64,000 nucleotides of DNA from Cercophora sp. LCS_1 (lineage: Eukaryota; Ascomycota; Sordariomycetes; Sordariales; Lasiosphaeriaceae), in NCBI GenBank assembly GCA_036250225.1, contig JAPZLL010000001.1, positions 1,240,001 to 1,304,000 of the forward strand, given 5' to 3'. The translations under genes and the position numbers were made by a program. Positions 56,501 to 64,000 of this stretch are shown in pieces; position 1 is the stretch's first letter; every line of letters starts with the position of its first letter. The notes under the pieces are model-generated. The model was not told the DNA's origin. It saw nothing but the letters and a program-made list of their open reading frames with translations, and ran no database searches.

Positions 56501-58205
56501 TCATACGAATATGTCCACCTCGACCTGAGCTTCTGACCGGCGTCGATTATAGATGCTGATGACTGCGTTGGCCCAGTCATCCTCGCTCTCTATAACCCGC
56601 ACACCGTACGGCGTCAAGATTTCGAATTGAGGAACTTGGCCAGCCATCTCTAGGGATGACTTGAGATATGAGAACGCACCGTGCGTGACCATGCTGTCGG
56701 TATGGCGATAGTGCCCCACCGAGAGAAGATGGAAGTCAGTCCTATCTCTGATGTAAACATTGTATGTGAGCCTCGCATTCTCCGGGACTTCGAGCTCCAC
56801 GACCGGGTTGCCCATCGAACTACACCGAGCCCGTTTCCTGGTATTTGCCTCCTTTACGAGCAGGTCAAACGTGGGCCGGGGCTGTTGCACAGGGCGCTCA
56901 GTAGCTCTTGGCGTCGTGGGTGTTGTGGGGGTTGCGGGCGCCGCAGTGGGGACGTCTACAGCTTGTGGGACAGGGCTCGGTGACGGCAACGCCGATAGCG
57001 AGTCAGAAGAAGGTGAGGATGCGCGGGTGGTACCGGGGCTTGAGGCCTGGTTCTCGCGATCGTACCGAATAACCCTGTTCCGCGCCTGGCGAGCGTTGTA
57101 GATAACCTTGTAGAGCATCCTCACAAGGTGTGAGATGATTCTAGAGACATGTGAGCAGAGATGCGTGAAAGGAAGGGGTAATGCCGACTTACATGGCTGA
57201 ATCAGCTGGCCAGAATACGGTCCGTGAAGAGGCTGTTTCGCATCGAGTCCCGAAGAATTTCTCCCCGAATCCCTCCGAACCGAGCATGAGAAAGGCAGCG
57301 TTGATCAAGTGGTTCTTTGTCGCCACAATTCGGTTGCGATTTTGCTCGACAAGCGCTTCATAGGGCGAGGCCTGAATGAAAGCCCTCATGTCTCTGTTGA
57401 GGGTTTTGCCGTACTTGGAGCCAAGCTGCAGATCATCGTAGAAGTCGTTCATCTTGATGTCTCGTTCTACACACCAGTTAGCGACCAGCCGCGTGGAATT
57501 AGTCATTAGGGGATACTCACGGAGGGTAATGTAAGGAGCGAGGAGCTCTGCCTTCTTCACGTCGTCGTCAATCCGACGAGGGAGACGAATCTTCGAGTTC
57601 GTCATGGCGTTGGCATAGCGAAAACCAGGTATTTGCTTCACAGCTATTTTCAAGGCATCTTCTTCAGACTCGCTGGTGCCGTCACCCGGGATGCTGGTAT
57701 CTTCTGGTGGCGAATTAATGTCTTGCTCTGCGGACTCTATAGACGCTAACGCCTCCTCAAACTCGGCCTCAAGCTCAGCCTCGTCAAACTCTGCGAGAGC
57801 TGGCTGAGATGTATCAATGAAGTTTTGGGTACTAACCACAAGGTCACCTGAAGTGTGTCCAACCTGGCTTGATAAAAGAACGCCAGGAGGATCAGGGACA
57901 GTGGGGAGACCTGGCTCACTTGCTTCCGCCCGTCGCATCGGGATAGGCAAGATGAGCGTTGGTCCCGGAGCCGATGGCTTTGGTAGCGTGAGCTGAAAGG
58001 AGGAGTTAGCCGGCTCGGGCTGGCCGGGGCCCGGAGTCAAGGTAATCTCACTCTGTGGATTTAGGTCCTCGATGGCGGGGCTCGAAGGATCATTCTCTTC
58101 GATAAAGAGGGAAGAGAAATCATCGCCATCATTAGCACCACCGCCAAAGAGCGAGTCCGTGTCGTCGCGGTCCGAGGCCAACTCGCTCCCGCAATCTGAA
58201 GCCAT
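56501..58205 (-). CDS. Unrecognised acidic/Ser-rich protein
   Basis: Exons 58205-57521, 57466-57193 and 57140-56501, giving 532 residues. The first intron (54 nt, GTGAGT...GTGTAG) has no in-frame stop; the second (52 nt) is GTAAGT...CTCTAG. ATG 58205 (MASDCGSELASDRDDTDSLF) begins an acidic, disordered first 200 residues. A folded-looking core follows: IKVAVKQ-like KIAVKQIPGFRYANAMTNSK, IRLPRRIDDDVKKAELLAPY, MNDFYDDLQLGSKYGKTLNR, YEALVEQNRNRIVATKNHLI and NAAFLMLGSEGFGEKFFGTR, later IIISHLVRMLYKVIYNARQA. A Pro/Thr/Ser linker precedes the C-terminal block VPQFEILTPYGVRVIESEDD to VEVDIFV. I do not recognise the family. It lies next to the DUF3716-like trio but nothing links them functionally. Confidence 0.75.
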
Positions 58206-58931
58206 GGTAGTTGTTGAGTTGGCGACAGTGAGAAAGCAAGCGCAAGACCGCGGTCCAAACGTGCTTTCAATCAAATGAAACAAGGAACGAGGTTGTATTT
58301 TGGAAAGTCCGACTGCGAAGTCGAGTCGCTGTCGATATAGGAAACAGAAGGTGCAATGCGGGGTGGGATTGCTTCAAACTGACCACGCCCGCGAGGCTAA
58401 ATTGGAAGTGACTAAATTTTAGGCAGAGGTTTAGACCCTAACCCTCGAGAGTTTTCCCTGACGGAAGGTCAACATTGATGACGGTCAACTTATCTCCGTG
58501 ACACAAAAGCCTCTCGTTCATCATTCTGTTTCGTCAATAAAAAGCTATAATTATCTTCAGTGGTGTTGAAGAGCGAAGCAAACTATGGCCTTTGAAAGAT
58601 AAAACGAGGCACGCATTCGTTCGCAAGCTTGCCCTCCGCGACAGTCAAGTTGCAACCTGCATCCTGTTGGCAGGGTCTCTACACTCGTTCCAATATCGGT
58701 ATGAGGCCCTGAGGCATGTCGTTTCTCGTTATCTGCGAGCAATACTCGCGGTATATTTTGAGAGGCGCTCGAATAGTTTTGTGTGTTCATAAACGGATAT
58801 TGCATATGTAAACGGATGCTCTCGGCCACCGACATCAAATATCTACACGAAAAACCGTCTACTCTAGACACCTTGGACCCTCTACTATGCCTAAACCCCA
58901 TCTAAATGGTCACTGCTTTACATTAGCCCGT
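58206..58931. other. Intergenic
   Basis: 726 bases between two minus-strand genes; relatively A/T-rich, no supported gene. Confidence 0.5.
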
Positions 58932-60078
58932 TTAAACATCCAACTTGAACTCAAAGTGAGGCAAGCCCGTTGTTCCAACGTCAACCCTGAACAAGGAACC
59001 TCCTTGCTCCTTGCTCCTCCCCTCACCCTCCTCGTCGGCCGCCGATGTGATGAACAATTCGGTGCCCACAAACTCGCAGCACGTAATATGCCTTGTCGGG
59101 AGGTTGACCTGTCCAATAAGCTTGGCCTCGGGAGACAGCTTGAGGACACGGCTCTCGCCCCAGACTGCATGCCAGACATTGCCATCCTTGTCAACGCGGA
59201 AACCATCGGGCTCGCCTGGGCCGGTATGTTGGTAGAAAACCCGCTCGTTGGAGAGGCTGCCATTCACCGGGTCATAGTCGAACGCGATCACCTGACGGTC
59301 AGACGAGTGTGTAAAGTACATGATCTTGCCGTCGGGCGACCAGCCAACCGAGTTTGGAATAGTGAGTCCCTTGCGCATTACTTCGGCCGTCCTGCCCAAG
59401 TCGAAGCGGAACAGCGATCCTGCAGTTGTGTGCCATGTCAGTAGTGCTTGTACAACGCGGGAGACGGCACGGTCCGAGGCTAAGCCAGACATCGGCGATG
59501 GCATGCCGTGTTGTACCTGCAACACCTGTGGTGATCCAATGCCAAGGATCCTTGCAATGCCGGGTGTGGATTCTACATTGGCCACGTGGGAAGGGGACAC
59601 TGGCTCATATCGGGAGGAAGGAAATCTTCTCACCTTCAGGCTTGAAGTCACCCAGGCCGAAGTCGGTCATGGTTCCGACCCAAAAGCGGCCGTGAGGGTC
59701 GACCGCGCCGTCGTTGCTCCTGAGCCGGGCATAGTCCCCGGTGCTGGCGGCTGAGAACCTGGTCAAGTACTCGTACTGGCCCGTCTTGCGATTCAGCAGG
59801 GCGATACCCTGTTTGAGGCCAACGAGTATCTTCTCCTGCGGATCAACGCCCTCAACATTGGCCGTCACGGTTACCGGCACGTCCAGCTGAATCGTCTTGA
59901 CTGACTCTGGGCCGTCCGCCAGCGAGACACTGTGGATCTTCTTCCCCTGGATGTCAACCCAGCGCACCACATTGGTCGTCTTCTCGTAGTACGGGCCCTC
60001 GCCGAGTTGGTTGTGGAGATTGACGTACGGCTCGGTGACGTGCCACTGTTGGATCTCGCCTTGCTGCGTGTCCGCCAT
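58932..60078 (-). CDS. SMP-30/gluconolactonase (regucalcin-like) protein
   Basis: Exons 60078-59634 and 59419-58932 with a 214-nt intron (GTGAGA...AACTGCAG), giving 310 residues, the normal family length. Motifs: LGEGPYYEKTTNVVRWVDIQ with the first metal-ligand Glu; LRSNDGAVDPHGRFWVGTM with the conserved Asn and Asp; IPNSVGWSPDGKIMYFTHSS; FDYDPVNGSL; and EPDGFRVDKDGNVWHAVWGE with later metal-site residues. The C-terminal strands are HITCCEFVGTELFITSA and GGSLFRVDVGTTGLP. It is a six-bladed beta-propeller hydrolysing sugar lactones. The substrate is unknown. ATG 60078 is the first ATG in frame. Confidence 0.92.
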
Positions 60079-63000
60079 TGCGCCTGTGCTTCGTTGCTGT
60101 TGTAGGACCCGGAAACTAAAGCCCGGCAGCGTCTTGAACCCACTTTTGTGCCGTATCTCGGCCGGACCGAATCGGTTTGCAGTGTCCAGAACGCGACTCG
60201 TCCACAACACGACACTTGCTGAGGAACGCCGCGCTGAATTGCCGATGACCGCCGCTGCTGCGTGTTAGACAAACCAGCCATTCAAGCCGAGTCCAGTCTG
60301 GAGCTGGGTTGACTCCTCACATGGATCCGGCAACCAAGTGGAACGGCGTACAGCTGTGGGGTGCAAACGCAGCTAGCTTCTGCTGCAACGACTGTTGGCA
60401 AACAACGATAACGCCAGCAACTCGACACCGCATCGGCTGCAGTACCTTTAATACAGGTTTCGTGTGCATCGGAGCATCGACCATCTCGGCCGCCGTGGGC
60501 CGGAGTTGGTTACAGACGGACACCAAAGCGCCGCTGTCTAGGCCGGAACACGGCCCTGGGATCCGCGCCGCCGCGACTGACACTGGACAGCCGAGAGAGG
60601 AGAAATGCCGGGGCGACCATCTCGGCCCAAAGGCTCCAGACGGCGGGGAGGCGGCAATGCTTCCCTCTTGGTTTGGCGGCTCTACGTGACCTCTGCGCTT
60701 GCGAAAAATCACACTAGGACAATGAAACAGGAGGAGCGGAAAGGAAGCCCGACGTGCACTTGCGCGCTTGCGCACACGGGGAGTGCCGTCATCGAAGAAA
60801 AACCCGCAAAAAAAAAGGGGGGGGGGGGGGGAAGAAATAGGAGGGTGCAACCTCTTCCTGTCCGAAAATCGCAAGATTCCGCGAGCCGGTCTGCGTGGGA
60901 TTGAACAAATATTTTCACTCGCCGACCAGCAACCAATCATCAATTAGGTTGCGAGGGGCCAGCAAAAGGAAGGAAATATCTGGCCAGAGCTGGCAATTTC
61001 GCCGTGGCATGGATGTCTTGACGATTCCAGCGTCAATTGCAAAAAGAAGAACCACAATCGGGACCAGCTAACTACTCGAGCGAGCATGGGGAGTGGTGCT
61101 TTCCTACGACCCTAAGCTGCTGTGGCTCTTGGTTGGTGCCCAACTGAGTGCATACTGCGCGAACACGTAGCGCGGCAGACCGACTCCTTCCTCTGCGTCC
61201 CTCCCAGCAGGAACGAAAATAAGCGCAAGCTGGGTGGACGGAGGAACCGCTGGCAGCAGGTTGGGCGCCAGAGCCTTGAGCAGGTCTCTCGGGAAGACTT
61301 CCGGCATCAAGCCGCAGCAGTCACGCCGTCTGGGTCGGTCGCCGATGCATGGCCGCCTGTCTCCAATTCCGCCTCTGTTGCCCGTCTCACCGCCCGTCTT
61401 GTCAGTTGCGTGTTGCGTGTTGCATGTTTTTGTTTTCTTTTTTGGCTCAGGGCTGCATGATGACCGCTGTTGTAGTTGTTGTTGAGCCTTGTCGCTGCGG
61501 GTGCTCAGACACATGATCGCCGGGCGCTGCAGGTCGTTCGCCTGGTTCCGGTGGAATGGAGGGGCTTCTGGGGCAAAGTCTCCATGCCTGTCTGCTGCTG
61601 GCGACTGGCTGCCATGGCCGAGGACCGGGCAAATGGGGCTTCTCGCCCTCTAGGTTTGCAGCCTCGGGCATTAGTGCGTCATTGTTCATCAGCTAACTTG
61701 GAAACACAGGGCTTGCATCAAGCACGTCAAACGACGGCGGTCGGACTCGGACGACGTCGAATGGGGACGCGGAAGCCTCCTTTCACCGCGTTGTCGGGGG
61801 AACTCTCACTTGCAAGTCTGCTGCTGCCAGGATGTGATTCTGGCTTGCTGCCAAACAAGGTGTGAGAAATGCCCGCATGAAGATGCAAGGCCATCCGAGA
61901 GCGTACGAGATCCCATCCCTTGTGATAAACCGCCAGCTGGACAGATAGGCAGGTATGTATTCCAGTTTGTCAGGCACGCCCTTGCCAACACTCACAGCCA
62001 GGTGACCCTGCGCATGGCTCTCCATATCGCCGGCAAAAAAGTGGCGGGGACGCGTGCCCTCTGTCGTGTGTTTCGACCTCCTTATGAGCAAACACAGTCC
62101 TAAAGACAGATAAATACAATTTGTCACCAAGTCTGACGCACTGCACGCTTGCGTGGTGCTGCGCAGGCAAGGCTGGGGTGTTTGACAACTGTCGAGTCCC
62201 CTCCTCGACCACGGAGCGAACGTGAGGCAAGACAGCCCGGGGAGTTTTGGTTCGCCCAGGACAGAAGGCGGTGTCTGCGCTTGCAGCTCCCAGATGCATG
62301 CGGACCGCCTGCATGCCATCGCACATCCTCCCGCCTCCTCACATCCTTGCCAATCCTTGATGGTATGTGCAGTGGGACATCTTGGGCCTTCCGTCAAAAT
62401 TTCCACCGTGCGTCCTCATTGCTGACCGGAATGGGCGCTTTTCAAGGTATCGAAACGACTGAAGGCTAGCTGGTGACTTGAGGGCAATAAGCAGGACCAG
62501 TATTGGGAATTATCGTCTTCAGCGGATTCCGACGTTATGGGCGAGTAGGAAGGCGGGATCCCGATATTTTCACCCGAAGATCGTCAATTATTGTCGGATG
62601 TTGTCTAATCCTATTCTTGTAAACTGTATGCTTGTTCGGTTGTGTAACTTCGCCGAGGGACGGCCCGGGAACGACACGGGACTGACCCTTTCCGCCCGGA
62701 AAACAAGCCAAATTGCTTGTCGTACGAAAATGACCCAACTTTGACCCTCGACGGCTAGATTCATGGGGGTTTTCTTCCTGGCTCTCTACTCGGGGGAGCC
62801 GTCACTTGTTGGGAGAAAGATCAACGGCATTTCTCTTGAGGACGGCGTTCCTGTGGGGGTCACGCAAATACCTGGAGGAGGACCTGGCTAGGCCAAGGCA
62901 AAAAAAAAGCCGCTCGACATTTGAGACAGATCCATCGCGGGAGCGAGGGTGACTTCGGTTGTCTCTCGCCTGGCGTGTCATCTGGGGACATGGATGTTGG

Positions 63001-64000
63001 CTTTTCTTGCCAGTGCGGGTCACGATAACTTGATTCCTCGCAGCTTCCGCTCCGATTCATCTTTTCTTCCCCACACTCTGACGGTGTTTGTGTGTTCGTC
63101 ATTTTAAATTGACTGCTTCGTCGCCCCTCACGTTGCTTTTGCCATTGGCCTTGTAACACCTTGGGCGTCTGGCGGGGGATCTATCGAGAGAATCGCCGGA
63201 GGGGAACAGTGCCTCGGATCCTAGGGTTACACTCGCGGAATTAATGATGTGTGAACGGAACAAGTCTAATCTTGTTTTCCCACGATTTTTATCGTGGGGA
63301 AAGTGACCAAACCCTCGAAATGGGGCCTAGATCGCTTCCTTTCAAAAAGATGAGATTCCAATCGCCTGGAGCAGATCACCGAGTGATATGTGACGAAAAG
63401 AGGTCATGTTACCCCACCACGGCAGAGAGCCGGGGTAAATGGAGCAACCCATCGAATGGGTTTGTGATTGCTCCATACGTGATGAGCCTTTTATTTCCCC
63501 TTCACCCAAGGCAGAGAGATTTTCTAGAGTATGACCGTGTCTGGCCGCAGCCCACCCATGCCCTGCAAGATGGATTTCAGCCCTTGTGACCATTCCGCCG
63601 CCAGAGTTCACCCGTGGTTTTGCCAGTCAGGCATTTGCGGCAGCGCTTACTCCGTCCTGTCCACCATGGGAGCTGGTTGGCGGAACGAGCCGACAAGCTC
63701 ACAACCAGGAAGTGTTTGGGGAAAGAGTCAGTTTCAACGTTGGCGACTGCCCATGGTCGCATATACGGCCGCAGAGACGAGCCGGCAGCAGCCTCATTTC
63801 TCCTGGCCGCTTCGATGAGGCCCGACGAGTGCGGAAGGCACGGCAATGACGTGAAAATGCTTCCCATGTGCTCCCGCCTCGGAACGCTCCTGAGGAGAAG
63901 CCGGGCCACAAATGAGGCTAGCGGGCCAGGATCGCTCGGATCAACAGAAGAACAGCCACGCCATCCACCCACCTTCTGCTGGCACACCCCTCCACGTTCG
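60079..64000. other. Gene-poor interval to the right edge, 3.9 kb
   Basis: Open frames of up to about 208 codons occur on both strands but look like chance: no ATG-plus-domain combination, no repeated splice pattern, unusual composition. An A9G15 tract lies at 60808-60831. A coding exon of a gene starting beyond 64000, or a non-coding RNA, cannot be excluded. Confidence 0.4.
60808..60831. repeat. A9-G15 homopolymer tract
   Basis: Nine A followed directly by fifteen G, upstream of the SMP-30 gene on its promoter side. Confidence 0.9.

Noticed and set aside
61783..62406. 207-codon minus-strand frame near the right edge
   Set aside because: Cys- and Ser-rich without a repeated motif, no splice partners, no similarity recalled.
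1..64000. tRNA and rRNA genes
   Set aside because: I looked for the tRNA B-box (GGTTCGANNCC) and its complement outside coding regions and found no cloverleaf-compatible candidate; a dedicated tRNA scan would settle this.

Overview
The window is a nuclear chromosomal segment of a filamentous ascomycete (Pezizomycotina, most likely Sordariomycetes). The evidence is eukaryotic gene structure with short spliceosomal introns (mostly 47-60 nt, GT...CTRAC...YAG), A/C-rich start contexts, long promoter regions, and fungus-specific families: DUF2457, DUF5672, a filamentous-fungal C2H2 regulator, DUF3716-like Cys-rich proteins, GPI-type Ser/Thr-rich wall proteins and a chitin deacetylase with CBM18 modules. 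Gene models were built by hand from splice signals, frame continuity and remembered family sequence; no search was run.

Layout. 0-10 kb: a Hos4-like ankyrin protein (minus, runs off the left edge), ALKBH6-like dioxygenase (plus) meeting a Dfg10/SRD5A3 polyprenol reductase (minus) stop-to-stop with no gap, a small transposon/MITE remnant, a zinc-ribbon protein gene interrupted by one in-frame TAG, and the F1 delta subunit of mitochondrial ATP synthase with two apparent GC-AG introns. 10-14.3 kb: gene-poor. 14.3-22 kb: three plus-strand genes, a DUF2457 protein, the SAR1 COPII GTPase and a patatin-type lipase. 22-32.4 kb: two secreted GPI-type proteins in a gene-poor stretch containing a decayed coding region and microsatellites. 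32.4-38 kb: a C2H2 transcription factor whose two long reading frames join into one gene, and a CBM18-NodB-CBM18 chitin deacetylase.

39.9-51 kb: a divergent pair of DUF5672 type II membrane proteins, SEC12 (the exchange factor for SAR1), an aldehyde dehydrogenase with two in-frame starts that look mitochondrial and cytosolic, and an LMBR1-family membrane protein. 51.4-58.2 kb: the most accessory-looking part, with three consecutive DUF3716-like Cys-rich genes in one orientation (first intact, second and third broken) followed by an unrecognised acidic/Ser-rich protein. 58.9-60.1 kb: an SMP-30/gluconolactonase protein, then about 3.9 kb with no supported gene.

Functional themes: secretory pathway and glycosylation (Sar1, Sec12, Dfg10, DUF5672 pair), cell wall (chitin deacetylase, two GPI-type proteins), mitochondrial/energy functions (Atp16, ALDH) and chromatin/transcription (Hos4-like, C2H2 regulator). 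Best targets for follow-up: the DUF3716-like trio with its conserved intron and lesions, the dual-start ALDH, the single in-frame stop in the zinc-ribbon gene, and the GC-AG introns in ATP16.
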